Positions 17,895-28,245 of a DNA stretch of 64,000 nucleotides are shown here, in pieces (position 1 is the first letter of the stretch; each line of letters starts with the position of its first letter). The DNA lies in assembly GCA_022844345.1 (NCBI GenBank), contig JALHLU010000001.1, positions 186,001-250,000 of the forward strand. The letters are read 5' to 3'. A program made the translations under genes and the position numbers. The notes under the pieces were generated by a model. The model was given only the letters and a program-made list of their open reading frames with translations, was not told the origin of the DNA and did no database searches. The stretch comes from Hyphomonadaceae bacterium (GTDB lineage: Bacteria > Pseudomonadota > Alphaproteobacteria > Caulobacterales > Hyphomonadaceae).

Positions 17895-19049
17895 TCACAG
17901 GAACCCGCGAAGGGTCATATCGTTCGCGCGGTTGAGGTGTACAGCCATTAATAGCCCAAAACCTATCATGACGGTGACAATAGCCGTGCCGCCATACGAG
18001 ATCAGCGGCAAGGGTATGCCCACGACGGGCAGGAGGCCTATGACCATTCCGATGTTGATCGCGACGTAGAGCATCAGGGTCACCACGAAGCCTGATGCCG
18101 CGAGAGACCCGAACGAACTTCGCGATGCCCCCGCGATGATCATGCCCTGCACGATGGCGATGGCCCAGGCGGCCAGCAGGACGACAGCTCCGGCAAAGCC
18201 GAATTCTTCCGCGATGATCGTGAAAATGAAGTCGGTGTTCTGCTCGGGGATGTATTCGAGCTCCTTCTGGGCGCCTTCCATGAAGCCCTTGCCGGCAAGG
18301 CCGCCGGAACCGATGGCGATCAGTCCCTGCTGCAGCTGGTATCCGGCGCCAAGCGGATCAGCATCGGGATTGAACATCGTCATCACCCGCTCGCGCTGAT
18401 AGTCGTGCAGGCCGAAGAAATAGACCACCGGCGTAAGGGCGGCGACCAGGAGGAGGATCCCGCCCACCACGCGCAGACTGATGCCCGCGAAGAAGATAAC
18501 CCCGCAGCCAGCGCCCAGGATCATCAACGAGGTGCCAAGATCCGGCTGCACGAGCACGAAGCCGACGGGGATTGCGACCATCACGAAGGCGACAATGTGA
18601 ATCCAGAGTTCGGAGCGGCCAGCCGCGAACATCTGATGATAGAAACGCGCGAGCGCCAGCGGCACAGCGATCTTCATCAGCTCTGACGGTTGGAGCGTCA
18701 GCGGGCCGATCGTCAGCCAGCGCTGCGAGCCGTTGACCACATTGCCCGCCACCTCGACAAGCAGGAGCAGCACAAGACCGATGCCGTAGCCCGGATAGGC
18801 CAGCGCCGCCCACAGCCGCAAAGGCAGCAGTGCGACGGCCAGCATAACGCCCAGCATGAAGATGAAGCGCCACATGTGAGCGATCGCCATCGTGGCGTCG
18901 ATCTTCAGAAGACCCGTTTCAAGGTCGTGTGCACTCGATCCGGCAGAGAACAGGACAAGCGTTCCGAACACAGCCAGTGCAATGATCGTCAGCAGCAGAA
19001 ACCAGTGCAGCTGCGTCAGCTTGTAGAGGAGCGTGTCCTTCCGGATCAT
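17895..19049 (-). CDS. rodA: RodA, SEDS peptidoglycan glycosyltransferase
   Basis: Polymerises lipid II glycan strands in the elongasome together with PBP2. 384 residues, about ten membrane helices, and the conserved SEDS segments SQRWLTIGPLTLQPSELMKI and EFGFAGAVVLL plus PLPLISYGGTA near the C-terminus. Last gene of the mre operon, overlapping mrdA by four bases. Confidence 0.95.
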   Translation of the reverse strand: MIRKDTLLYKLTQLHWFLLLTIIALAVFGTLVLFSAGSSAHDLETGLLKIDATMAIAHMWRFIFMLGVMLAVALLPLRLWAALAYPGYGIGLVLLLLVEVAGNVVNGSQRWLTIGPLTLQPSELMKIAVPLALARFYHQMFAAGRSELWIHIVAFVMVAIPVGFVLVQPDLGTSLMILGAGCGVIFFAGISLRVVGGILLLVAALTPVVYFFGLHDYQRERVMTMFNPDADPLGAGYQLQQGLIAIGSGGLAGKGFMEGAQKELEYIPEQNTDFIFTIIAEEFGFAGAVVLLAAWAIAIVQGMIIAGASRSSFGSLAASGFVVTLMLYVAINIGMVIGLLPVVGIPLPLISYGGTAIVTVMIGFGLLMAVHLNRANDMTLRGFL

Positions 19050-21049
19050 GTCGGCTGCGCCGTCCCGTCAGCCGATGCGATATCGCGCGCTTTGGGCACG
19101 AAGGCCTTCTTGGCGCCTGGATCATAGCGAAGAGCGTGGGCAAGCAGGTCTTTCGCGATTGGCGCCGCGGTGGACGAGCCTGACACGCCGTGTTCGACCA
19201 CGACGGAAATTGCGTAGCGCGGATTTTCGGTTGGCGCGTAGGCGACGAACAGGGCGTGGTCACGCAAGCGCCAGGGTAGTTTGTCGTTTGATATCGCGCG
19301 TCCGCGCGCATCGCGCCGGCCCGAGAGGTCGATGACCTGCGCCGTGCCGGATTTGCCGGCCATGCGCGCGCCGGTATAGGGCGCGGGCAGCGTATTGTCG
19401 GGATCGAGCAGGCCCGAGCGCAGGGCCGTGCCGCCGCCTTCGGACGTCACGGCGAACATTCCGGCGCGAACCGCTTCGAGCACGCCCGGCTTGAACTCGC
19501 CCATCGGCACGATCGTGTTGTCCGGCACGCTCATACCGCTGACGACAATGTGCGGATCGGGCATGGCGGCGCCGCCTGCCACGCGCGCGGTCATCACGGC
19601 CAGCTCGAACGGGGTCGCCGTGACATAGCCCTGCCCGATGCCCGCACTGATCGTGTCGCCCGGATACCAGCGATCCTTGATGCGCGGGTGATTGAGCTTC
19701 CACTCATTGTTCGGCACGACGCCGGATTTGCCGCCCGTGAGGCCAAGCTCGTAGCGATGGCCGAGGCCGAAGCGCTTGGCGACCTTGGCGATCTCCTCGA
19801 TGCCCGTCTTTTCGGCGGCCCGATAGAAGTAGCAGTCGCACGACACCTGCAGGCCGCGGTGCATGTTCACCGTGCCGTGACCCTCGTGCTTCCAGCAGTT
19901 GTAGAAGCGATTATAGTACCAGGCCTTGCCCGGGCAGTGGACCGTTTCGTTCGGGGACATGGCGCCGGTTTCAAGCGCAGCTGCCGCAACCACCAGCTTG
20001 AAGGTCGAGCCCGGCGGATAAACGCCGTCATAGGCCTTGTGATAGAGCGGGTTGCGCTCGTCCTCGCGCAACGCCTTGTAAGGCGTGTTCGCAATGCCGC
20101 TGACGAAGAGATTTGGGTCCGGTGCGGGAGTAGACATCATGCAGATGACCTCGCCCGTGGCGATGTCGATCATCACGGCGCTGCCCGCTTCGGCGCCAAA
20201 GCGCTGGATCGCATAGTTCTGAAGTTCGGCATCCACCGACAGCACGACATCGACACCGGGCTTGCCGGCCAGGTCTTCGCTCGGCAGGCGGTCGATCACG
20301 CGGCCGGTGGCGTTCTGCAGCAGCCGCACCTTGCCTGGGTCGCCCTTCAGGGCCTGCTCGCCATAGGCCTCGATGCCCTGTTTGCCCACCCGCATGGCGG
20401 GATGCTTGTAGAGCCGGCGCACGGTGCCGACGCGCGCCTTGCCTTCGGGAGAATCCGCCGCCTGCCCGACACTGGCGAGCTCATGCTCGACCATGCGCTG
20501 GATGTCGGCCTCGTTGGCTTTCGCCACGTAGCCAATGGTGTGATAGAAGGCCGATTGCAGCGGATAGGATCGCAGCTCGCCAACCTCTGCGCTGATGCCA
20601 GCCAGTTCCGGCGCCATCACGTTGACCTGCGCGAACTCCTCCCAGGTGAGATCGTCGGCGATCAAGATATCGCGGTGGCCCGGCGGCGTCGTGGCGTCCT
20701 GCAGCAGCGTACGTTTCTTGGCTTCTGTCAGGCGCAGCAGGCGGCCAACCCGTTCGATCACGTCCGCAATCTCGTCGCGCGTCTTGCCGGCGACTTCGGG
20801 GCGCAGCGTGACGTAGAAGTTGCGCTTCGAGCTGGCGAGTTCGCGGCCGCTGCGGTCATAGATCGTGCCGCGATGCGGCGGCGCAGGTTCAAGCTTGATG
20901 CGCACCTCGCGCGCCTTGGTCTCGAATTCGGCCTGACGCAGCAGCTGCAGTTCCGCGAGCCGCGCGGTGAGACCGACGAGGACAACGCCGCCCGTGCCGA
21001 GGAAAATCATCCTGCGGGAGGGAAAAAGGTTTTTCCAGTCACGGTTCAT
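19046..21049 (-). CDS. mrdA: PBP2, elongation-specific peptidoglycan transpeptidase
   Basis: Class B penicillin-binding protein of 667 residues for lateral wall crosslinking. N-terminal membrane helix (about 13-33), pedestal region, then transpeptidase domain with SxxK in YPPGSTFKLV, SCD in LQVSCDCYFYR (the usual PBP2 variant of SxN) and KSG in AGKSGTAQV. Overlaps mreD and rodA by four bases each, so the stoichiometry of the elongasome is likely set by coupled translation. Confidence 0.95.
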   Translation of the reverse strand: MNRDWKNLFPSRRMIFLGTGGVVLVGLTARLAELQLLRQAEFETKAREVRIKLEPAPPHRGTIYDRSGRELASSKRNFYVTLRPEVAGKTRDEIADVIERVGRLLRLTEAKKRTLLQDATTPPGHRDILIADDLTWEEFAQVNVMAPELAGISAEVGELRSYPLQSAFYHTIGYVAKANEADIQRMVEHELASVGQAADSPEGKARVGTVRRLYKHPAMRVGKQGIEAYGEQALKGDPGKVRLLQNATGRVIDRLPSEDLAGKPGVDVVLSVDAELQNYAIQRFGAEAGSAVMIDIATGEVICMMSTPAPDPNLFVSGIANTPYKALREDERNPLYHKAYDGVYPPGSTFKLVVAAAALETGAMSPNETVHCPGKAWYYNRFYNCWKHEGHGTVNMHRGLQVSCDCYFYRAAEKTGIEEIAKVAKRFGLGHRYELGLTGGKSGVVPNNEWKLNHPRIKDRWYPGDTISAGIGQGYVTATPFELAVMTARVAGGAAMPDPHIVVSGMSVPDNTIVPMGEFKPGVLEAVRAGMFAVTSEGGGTALRSGLLDPDNTLPAPYTGARMAGKSGTAQVIDLSGRRDARGRAISNDKLPWRLRDHALFVAYAPTENPRYAISVVVEHGVSGSSTAAPIAKDLLAHALRYDPGAKKAFVPKARDIASADGTAQPT

Positions 21050-21534
21050 CGTCTGGCCACCCTGATGCTGGCCGGCAGGATCAAGAAACGGACGACAGGA
21101 TACAGAAGCGCCGTCATTATGAAATCACCCGTTAGCGCGTTTCGCGCAAATCCGGGATGGCCGGCGATGCTTCCCGCAATGGTGAGCGCGAGGCTGACCA
21201 CGATGAAACCGCCCAGCAGCGAAATGATCTCGGCGCTGATGACGCGGATCGGCGGCTGACGATCCCAGGCGACAAGCGCTACCGCATACGCGGCCAGAAG
21301 CGCCATCGGCCAGGCGCCGATGGGAGCCTCGCCCATATAGTCCATGGCTAGGCCGAGCAGGATCAGGCAGCCAGCGACCCAAATCGACAGCCCGAAGGAG
21401 GCAAGCGTCGCGGTCAGCCACAGGCCCGCAATGGGCCACCACGCACCCGACATGCCTACCTTCATGCCGTAGGCCGTGACCATCGCCGCGACCGCCGTAA
21501 GCATCAATACCCAGAGCCGCCAGGCCACCGTCAC
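21046..21534 (-). CDS. mreD: MreD, rod shape-determining membrane protein
   Basis: 162 residues with about five membrane helices and little polar sequence. MreD joins MreC and the MreB filament to RodA/PBP2. The sequence is weakly conserved as usual; the assignment rests on size, topology and position between mreC and mrdA, with four-base overlaps on both sides. Confidence 0.9.
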   Translation of the reverse strand: MTVAWRLWVLMLTAVAAMVTAYGMKVGMSGAWWPIAGLWLTATLASFGLSIWVAGCLILLGLAMDYMGEAPIGAWPMALLAAYAVALVAWDRQPPIRVISAEIISLLGGFIVVSLALTIAGSIAGHPGFARNALTGDFIMTALLYPVVRFLILPASIRVARR

Positions 21535-22520
21535 TGGGCGCCCCCCTGCCCGGCGGGAGGCGGCGGGGCAGCCGGCGGCGTGACGCCGGCGACCGCCGGC
21601 GAGGTGGTCGCGACCGGGGCCAGTTGGATGCCGACAGTACGAAGTGTGGGTTCGGTGTTTTCCTGCGGCAGACCTTCACCGAGGCGCGGCGCGGTTTCCG
21701 GCGAGGCGAAATCGGGCGGGGGCACAAGGCGCACGAAATCAACGCTGCCCTGGTCGATGGCCAGGTCGAGCCGCCATTCATCGCCGACCTTGCGGGCGGT
21801 TCCGACGCGCACGCCGAGCGGCATCTTGCCATCATCGCCCGACGTGACCCAGATCTCGCCGGGTACGATTTTGTCGGGCGTTTCCGGCTCGATCAGGCGG
21901 GCGCCGGTTCCATTGTCGCCCACAAGCAGGGCCCGGTCGCCCGAGCGCGTGCCCATAACCGGAATACGGCTGGCGAAGTCGGTCAGCATCAGGATGCGGG
22001 AGGTGTATTCGCCCACGCGGACGACACGCCCCACAAGACCGTTCTCGTTGACCACGGCAAAGCCCTCGCGAACGCCGTTGGCTGCGCCGGCATTGGCGAT
22101 CCGGCTGGCGGAGAACGGTCCGGTCTCTTCGGCCACGACGCGCGCCGTCACCGACTGGCCCTGCGTTTCGCCGACAAGGTCGAGGAGCCGCTCATAGCGC
22201 TCCATGCGGATCGCCATGGTCTCGGCGAGATCTTTCCAGCGCGTCAGGTCACGAACCTGCGCTTCAAGCTCTGCGATGCGCGCCTTGTCTTCCTCGCTGC
22301 CGCCAAGACCGAACAGGGACCAGCTGGTCACGCCCGATGCGAAGGTGGCGAGGCTGGCGGTGGTTCCATCCATTGAGCGGCGCGAGGCATCAATGCCCGA
22401 ACGGACGGCGGACGAGGTCTGGATTGCAAGCACGCCGACCATCGACAGGCCAAGCCCGACGACAACCGCCCGCGCGCCGGGGCGCGGTACACCGGATCGT
22501 CTGTGACCATACCAGGCCAT
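21531..22520 (-). CDS. mreC: MreC, rod shape-determining protein
   Basis: 329-residue bitopic periplasmic scaffold. A membrane helix (about 18-38) is followed by a coiled coil (about 75-112) and the two beta-barrel domains (ARVVAEETGPFSASRIANAGAANGV, then GLVGRVVRVGEYTSRILMLTD, are characteristic). The last 45 residues are rich in proline and alanine and probably disordered. Overlaps mreD by four bases; 51 bases separate it from mreB. Confidence 0.95.
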   Translation of the reverse strand: MAWYGHRRSGVPRPGARAVVVGLGLSMVGVLAIQTSSAVRSGIDASRRSMDGTTASLATFASGVTSWSLFGLGGSEEDKARIAELEAQVRDLTRWKDLAETMAIRMERYERLLDLVGETQGQSVTARVVAEETGPFSASRIANAGAANGVREGFAVVNENGLVGRVVRVGEYTSRILMLTDFASRIPVMGTRSGDRALLVGDNGTGARLIEPETPDKIVPGEIWVTSGDDGKMPLGVRVGTARKVGDEWRLDLAIDQGSVDFVRLVPPPDFASPETAPRLGEGLPQENTEPTLRTVGIQLAPVATTSPAVAGVTPPAAPPPPAGQGGAQ

Positions 22521-22571
22521 CGTGGCTCCTCGCGGACATCGCCGTCCTGCGCTTCAACCAGAGGAAGGCGA

Positions 22572-23654
<1,083 letters not shown>

Positions 23655-23686
23655 CTATCGCTCCCCGTACCCTTCCTCGCGTTTCG

Positions 23687-23715
23687 AAATCCCTAACGCA
23701 AGGGGCCGCTGTCAA
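23687..23715 (-). promoter_or_regulatory. Possible mreB promoter in the mreB-MFS intergenic region
   Basis: A perfect TTGACA lies at 23715-23710 on the minus strand, 17 bases from a poor -10 (GGATTT, 23692-23687), about 75 bases before mreB. The whole divergent gap (23613-23959) holds no other recognisable element, and I found no ribosome site or promoter for the MFS gene on the plus strand. Confidence 0.35.
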
Positions 23716-23959
23716 TATAGATTGATGCAGACGGTACGGAGCGTATCGCCGCCGTTTTGGGCAGGCAATGCGCGCCTGACTCTGCGACCTTAGGACGAAT
23801 CCGGCGCCGTGACGCCCAGATTTCAGGCGCAGAACACGGGACGAACCGTACCCCGGCCAGTTTTCCTGAACTTTGGCCCGGCCCCTTGCCAGACCACCCG
23901 GCGCAACGCCAAGACTTGCCTCGCTCCATGACCCGACAGCCCCGCCCTCCTCAGCCGAC

Positions 23960-25615
23960 ATGACAGACACCCACGCTGCGGCCGAACCCGGACATTCCGG
24001 ACCCGGAAGGTTTGCCGCTTTCGGGCACCGGTCCTTCGTACTTTATTTCCTGGCCCGGCTGTCCACGACCTTCGGGGCGCAGATCCTGTCGGTCGCCGTG
24101 ATCTGGCACATCTACGACCTGACCAAGTCGGCGCTGTTCACGGGACTGGTGGGGTTGGTCCAGTTCCTTCCCCTCGCCCTGCTGGTGCTGGTGACTGGAA
24201 CGGTTGCGGATCAATTCGGCCGCAGGATGATCATGGGGCTGTCGATCGTGCTGGCGGCCGCTTGCGGGCTGGCCATGCTGGCGGCAAGCGTTCTGATGCC
24301 GGAGTTCCGGCATGGTCCATCGCACGAGGGCGCGATCATCCGTCCGGCTGAGGTGAGCTCGCTGGCAGGCGCGCCGGTCGTCGGGCCGTTCGACACCCCG
24401 GAGCCTGTAGAATTGGGCAGCCGGCTTTCGTTTCGGCTTCCGGCCGGGACCTTTACCGACCCGGACGGCGATACGTTGACATATTCGGCGGCGATGGCGA
24501 CGGGCGCGCCGCTCCCGCCCTGGCTCAGTTTCGATCCCGCAACGCAAACGCTGTCGGGCGTTGCCGGATTCGAGGATCGCGGAACGGTTCCGGTAAGGAT
24601 CACGGCGGTCGATCCCACAGGCGCAAGCGCAAGCGCGGACATCCGGGTGCATGCCGTCCAGTACACCGCAGCCTATGTGATGCTTGGCATCCTGGTGGTG
24701 TTCGGCATTGCGCGCGCCTTCCTTGGACCGGCCTCGTCCTCGCTGGTGGTCTCGCTGGTGCCGACCAAGGATTTCGCGAACGCCGTGACCTGGAACTCGT
24801 CGGCCTGGCAGGCGGCGACCATTGTCGGCCCGGCGGCCGGGGGGCTGCTGGTCGGACTCGCCCCGGATGTCGCGTATGGAACCGCGTTCGCATTCATGAG
24901 CCTGGGCGCGTTGCTCGTTTTCGTGATCCCCAGACCGCCCAAGGCGCCGCCGAAGGAACGCCCCACCCTCTCGAACATGCTCGACGGGTTCCGCTTCATC
25001 TGGAAGCAGAAGATCATTCTGGGAGCTGTCTCGCTCGACCTTTTCGCCGTGCTGATGGGCGGCGTGATCGCGTTGCTCCCGATCTATGCCGAGGAAGTGC
25101 TGAAGCTGGGACCGGCGGGCCTGGGCTGGCTCCGCGCGGCGCCGGGGATCGGCGCGATCTCTGTGGCCATCCTGCTCGCGAGCTTCCCGATCAGGGACCA
25201 TGCCGGGCACATCATGTTTGTCTGCGTCGCGCTGTTCGGCGCATTCACGGTGGTGTTCGGACTTTCGACTGTGGCGTGGCTGTCGATACTCGCGCTGATC
25301 CTGCTGGGTGCGGCCGACATGGTGAGCGTGGTGGTGCGCGAGACGCTGCTGCAGCTGTGGACGCCGGATGATGTGCGCGGGCGGGTGAATGCGGTGAACT
25401 CGGTGTTCGTGTCGGCCTCGAACGAGCTGGGCGAATTCCGCGCGGGCACGATGGCGCATGTGATCGGCGTGGGCGCTGTGGGCGCGGTGCCGGCGGTTGT
25501 TCTTGGCGGCGCTGGCGCCATTGTGGTGGCGGGCGCGTGGGCGTGGATGTTCCCGCAACTGCGCAAGGCGCGGCGGCTGGATGGGTCCGACGTCGAACTG
25601 CCGAAGCAGGGGTGA
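23960..25615 (+). CDS. MFS exporter with a cadherin/Ig-like domain inserted in its TM3-TM4 loop
   Basis: 551 residues from the ATG at 23960. The frame is open from 23873; no start has a good ribosome site. It is a major facilitator of the EntS-like branch (motif A as ADQFGRRMIMG, residues 83-93). TM1 to TM3 span about 25-112. Then about 120 residues (24299-24658) interrupt the transporter before TM4 at about 237. Residues 138-233 fit the dystroglycan-type cadherin/He_PIG fold: FTDPDGDTLTYSA, LPPWLSFDPATQTLSG, ITAVDPTGASASADI. Since motif A is cytoplasmic, this loop faces the periplasm. TM4-TM12 follow normally. Substrate unknown. It is followed directly by the EVE gene. Confidence 0.85.
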   Translation: MTDTHAAAEPGHSGPGRFAAFGHRSFVLYFLARLSTTFGAQILSVAVIWHIYDLTKSALFTGLVGLVQFLPLALLVLVTGTVADQFGRRMIMGLSIVLAAACGLAMLAASVLMPEFRHGPSHEGAIIRPAEVSSLAGAPVVGPFDTPEPVELGSRLSFRLPAGTFTDPDGDTLTYSAAMATGAPLPPWLSFDPATQTLSGVAGFEDRGTVPVRITAVDPTGASASADIRVHAVQYTAAYVMLGILVVFGIARAFLGPASSSLVVSLVPTKDFANAVTWNSSAWQAATIVGPAAGGLLVGLAPDVAYGTAFAFMSLGALLVFVIPRPPKAPPKERPTLSNMLDGFRFIWKQKIILGAVSLDLFAVLMGGVIALLPIYAEEVLKLGPAGLGWLRAAPGIGAISVAILLASFPIRDHAGHIMFVCVALFGAFTVVFGLSTVAWLSILALILLGAADMVSVVVRETLLQLWTPDDVRGRVNAVNSVFVSASNELGEFRAGTMAHVIGVGAVGAVPAVVLGGAGAIVVAGAWAWMFPQLRKARRLDGSDVELPKQG

Positions 25616-25620
25616 TGGTG

Positions 25621-26040
25621 ATGGCATACTGGCTGGTGAAATCGGAGCCGGACGTTTTCTCGTGGGATGACCTCGTGAAGGCGGGCAAGAGCGGCACGGC
25701 GTGGACCGGCGTGCGCAATCATGGCGCGAAGCTGCACCTGATGGCGATGAGACAAGGCGAGCGCGTGCTCTACTATCACTCGAACGCTGACAAAGCGGTG
25801 GTGGGCATCGCCGAGGTGGTGAAGACTGCCTATCCCGATCCGACAGCGACGAGCGGGCCGTGGGTGTCGCCGGATATCCGCGCCGTCGAGAAGCTGAAGA
25901 CGCCAGTGGCGCTGGCCGACGCAAAGCATGATCCGGTGCTGAAGGACATGGTGCTGGTGAACAACACGCGGCTATCCGTGCAGCCCGTGACCGAGGCGGA
26001 GTGGAAGCACATGTGCAAGCTGGGCGGCGTTAAAACCTGA
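25621..26040 (+). CDS. EVE domain protein
   Basis: 139-residue single-domain EVE protein (PUA-like fold), beginning MAYWLVKSEPDVFSWDDL as in the YTH-related bacterial family; conserved WTGVRNHGAKLHLMAMRQGERVLYYHS and VVGIAEVV follow. EVE domains bind modified nucleobases and are often linked to restriction of modified DNA, though solitary copies like this are common chromosomal genes. The ATGs at 25615 and 25621 are both possible; the first overlaps the MFS stop. Its 3' end overlaps the convergent ABC-F gene by 11 bases. Confidence 0.9.
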   Translation: MAYWLVKSEPDVFSWDDLVKAGKSGTAWTGVRNHGAKLHLMAMRQGERVLYYHSNADKAVVGIAEVVKTAYPDPTATSGPWVSPDIRAVEKLKTPVALADAKHDPVLKDMVLVNNTRLSVQPVTEAEWKHMCKLGGVKT

Positions 26041-27607
26041 TCTCCCGCGTGCAGCCGATCGCCTCGATGAACACCGGATCGTGGCTGACCACGATCAGCG
26101 CGCCGTCATAGGCAATGAGCGCCTGTTCGATCACCTCGATTGAATCGATGTCGAGGTGGTTGGTTGGCTCGTCCAGCAGCAGGAGTTGCGGCGGCGTTGC
26201 GCTGGCCAGCAGTATGGACATCGAGACGCGAAGGCGCTCGCCACCGGACAATGTGCCAACGACCTGGTGGGCCTTCTTGTTGCGGAAGGCGAAGCGGGCG
26301 AGCGCGGCGTAGGCGGCGTTGTCATCAAGCTCCGGGTTTGCGGCGCGCATGTTCTGGAGCAGCGTAAGCCCATCATCGAGCGTGTCGGCGTGCTGGTCGA
26401 GCATGGCGATGCGGCCGTCGAGACGGCGGATCGTTCCTGAGGCGGGCGCGCGCTCCCCGGTGATCAGCTTCAGCAGTGTGGATTTGCCCGCACCATTGCC
26501 GCCGGCGATGTGGATGCGTTCAGGGCCGGTGACCTTGAAAGTTAGCGGGCCGAACAGGATGCGGCCGCCTGCTTCTGCGGTCACATCCTCGAACTGCAGC
26601 ACGAGTTTCTGCGAGGGAAGGTTCACGCTGGGCGCGACGACGTTGAGCGGCACGAGGACTTCAAACTTCGCCTTGGCTTCGTCGAGCGCTTCGTTGGCCG
26701 CGGAGAGCTGGCGGTCGGCGAGGCGGTTGGCGGCGCCTTGCGAAGCTTCGGCGCGCTCCTGCTTGAAGTCGAGCATCATCTTGCTCTGGCCGGCTGTGGC
26801 GCGCCCTGCCTTGCCCGCGGCGTCCTTGCGCTGCTTCATCTCGCGCTGCAGCTGCACCTGATCCTTCACGCGCCGCAGGTCGACTTCCGCCTTGTCGAGC
26901 GCGCCGGCCGCCGCAGCCCGGCGGGCTTCGCGCGCCTCTGCGAAGGCTGACCAGCCGCCGCCGAAGACGGTGACGCCGATGGGCGTCAGTTCGACGATGC
27001 GATCGACATGCTCCAGCAGGTCGCGATCGTGGCTGGCGACGAGAGCGGCGCCGCGCCAGTCGTCGATGAGGGCGAGGATTGCCGCGCGGCCCGGGCCGTC
27101 GAGATTGTTGGTGGGTTCGTCGAGGAGGAGGATGTCGGGCGCTTCCAGCCAGAGGCGGGCGACCGCGATGCGCGTGCGTTCTCCGCCGCTGAAGCCGCTG
27201 ATGGTGCGGGTAAGATCGCGTTCAGGGAGGTCCACCTTGGCCAGTGTTTCGGCAATGCGGTGTTCGAGTGTCCAGTCGGCTTCAGCCATGTCGTCGGCAG
27301 AGCCTTCTCCGCGTTCGAGGCGTGCGAGACGCGCGAGACCATCGGCGACGCCGAGGGCCTCAGCCAGTGTGATCGTGTCGTCAGGCCAGCGCTGCGCCAG
27401 CTCGCCGACAGTACCGGCGATGGTGATGGAGCCGGACGCGGGTTCGCCCTGCCCTGCGATCAGCGTCAGGAGCGTGGATTTGCCCGAACCGTTGCGGCCG
27501 ACGAGGCCAACGCGTTCGGGGCCGATGGTGAGCGTGAGATCTTCGAACAGCGTGCGGTCGCCGGGCGTTTTGGCGGCGACGCAGTCGAACGTGATTGAGG
27601 GAAACAT
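26030..27607 (-). CDS. ABC-F family ATPase
   Basis: 525 residues with two ATP-binding cassettes and no membrane segment. Cassette 1: Walker A VGRNGSGKSTLL, signature FSGGERTRIAVARL, Walker B ILLLDEPTNNLD. Cassette 2: GGNGAGKSTLL, LSGGERLRVSMSIL, LLLLDEPTNHLD. A charged linker of about 80 residues lies between them (about 235-320). ABC-F proteins act on the ribosome as translation factors or antibiotic-protection proteins; which applies here is unclear. The ATG at 27607 gives the normal start MFPSITFD; 27616 is an alternative. Confidence 0.92.
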   Translation of the reverse strand: MFPSITFDCVAAKTPGDRTLFEDLTLTIGPERVGLVGRNGSGKSTLLTLIAGQGEPASGSITIAGTVGELAQRWPDDTITLAEALGVADGLARLARLERGEGSADDMAEADWTLEHRIAETLAKVDLPERDLTRTISGFSGGERTRIAVARLWLEAPDILLLDEPTNNLDGPGRAAILALIDDWRGAALVASHDRDLLEHVDRIVELTPIGVTVFGGGWSAFAEAREARRAAAAGALDKAEVDLRRVKDQVQLQREMKQRKDAAGKAGRATAGQSKMMLDFKQERAEASQGAANRLADRQLSAANEALDEAKAKFEVLVPLNVVAPSVNLPSQKLVLQFEDVTAEAGGRILFGPLTFKVTGPERIHIAGGNGAGKSTLLKLITGERAPASGTIRRLDGRIAMLDQHADTLDDGLTLLQNMRAANPELDDNAAYAALARFAFRNKKAHQVVGTLSGGERLRVSMSILLASATPPQLLLLDEPTNHLDIDSIEVIEQALIAYDGALIVVSHDPVFIEAIGCTREIRF

Positions 27608-27616
27608 GAGGGGCAC

Positions 27617-28128
27617 TTGAAGTGAAGTACACGGGAAGCTGGCGTGGAAACGACGCGCGGGATCAGGCGGGTTTCGACGGCTTCATGTGCGTGGCCTCCA
27701 AGGATGCGGGGTATCTGGTGGAGCGCGAGTGGAATGTCAATGTTTGGGGCGCGGCGGCCACACGCGCTGAAAGCTCCACGGAGCCGAAGCGCCTGGAGTT
27801 TCGCGGTGATTTTGCCTTCCCGAAACGGTGGAGGGCTGGGGACGCGGGATGACCCGCTGATTTTAGTCCGTAGTCTGTCGTCCGTAGTCCGGTTCGCGGA
27901 GTCCCGCGTCCCCGCGAGCGGGTTACCCCGTTCGCATCGCCCCGCCCTACAGGTTTCTGCAGAAGCCCTCCATGCGGAGCGACATGTGCATATTGCGCTT
28001 ACTCGTGAGGGGGTGTGGTGAGATTGCGGGCTTCCTACAGCGGATTTTGCGTAGTGGGTTGAGAGTGCTCGCGAAGATTCTGCAGGCGCCACATTTCATT
28101 CGACCGAATTGAACAATCACTGGTTGTT
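27617..28128. other. Intergenic region without a supported gene
   Basis: About 510 bases between the ABC-F start and the palindromic element. Short reading frames here have no ribosome sites or recognisable products. The only structure seen is a direct repeat GTCCGTAGTC at 27866-27875 and 27880-27889 (14-base period) followed by a GC-rich stretch (27895-27960). I see no tRNA or terminator. Confidence 0.6.
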
Positions 28129-28226
28129 ATCCCGGCCGGAGTGCGAAGCAAGTCGAGCCGGGACCCATCGAGAGCTCGTCGTGGCGGAGGAATGAGTCCC
28201 GGACAGCGTTTGCGCGCTTCCGGGAT
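28129..28226. repeat. Paired-hairpin palindromic intergenic element
   Basis: Two stem-loops built from the same TCCCGG arms: TCCCGGC (28130-28136) with GCCGGGA (28157-28163), and TCCCGGA (28197-28203) with TCCGGGA (28219-28225). The outer ends ATCCCGG and CCGGGAT are also inverted. The pattern resembles dispersed REP-like palindromes I know from alphaproteobacterial genomes. It sits 20 bases after the leuA stop, so it could also protect or end the leuA transcript; there is no T-run. Confidence 0.5.
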
Positions 28227-28245
28227 GACAGTCGTTGTCTGTCTA

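Noticed and set aside
19550-21259. 569-codon plus-strand frame opposite mrdA
   Set aside because: Antisense to PBP2 with intact catalytic motifs; composition is a codon shadow.
23951-25924. 657-codon minus-strand open frame opposite the MFS/EVE genes
   Set aside because: Arg/Pro/His-rich translation with no ribosome site or domain; it is the high-GC shadow of well-supported plus-strand genes.
25621-26040. EVE gene as part of a modified-DNA restriction system
   Set aside because: No McrBC, HNH or methyltransferase neighbour; solitary EVE genes are common.
27644-28021. 125-codon frame in the ABC-F/leuA gap
   Set aside because: No ribosome site, no recognisable domain, low-complexity translation.
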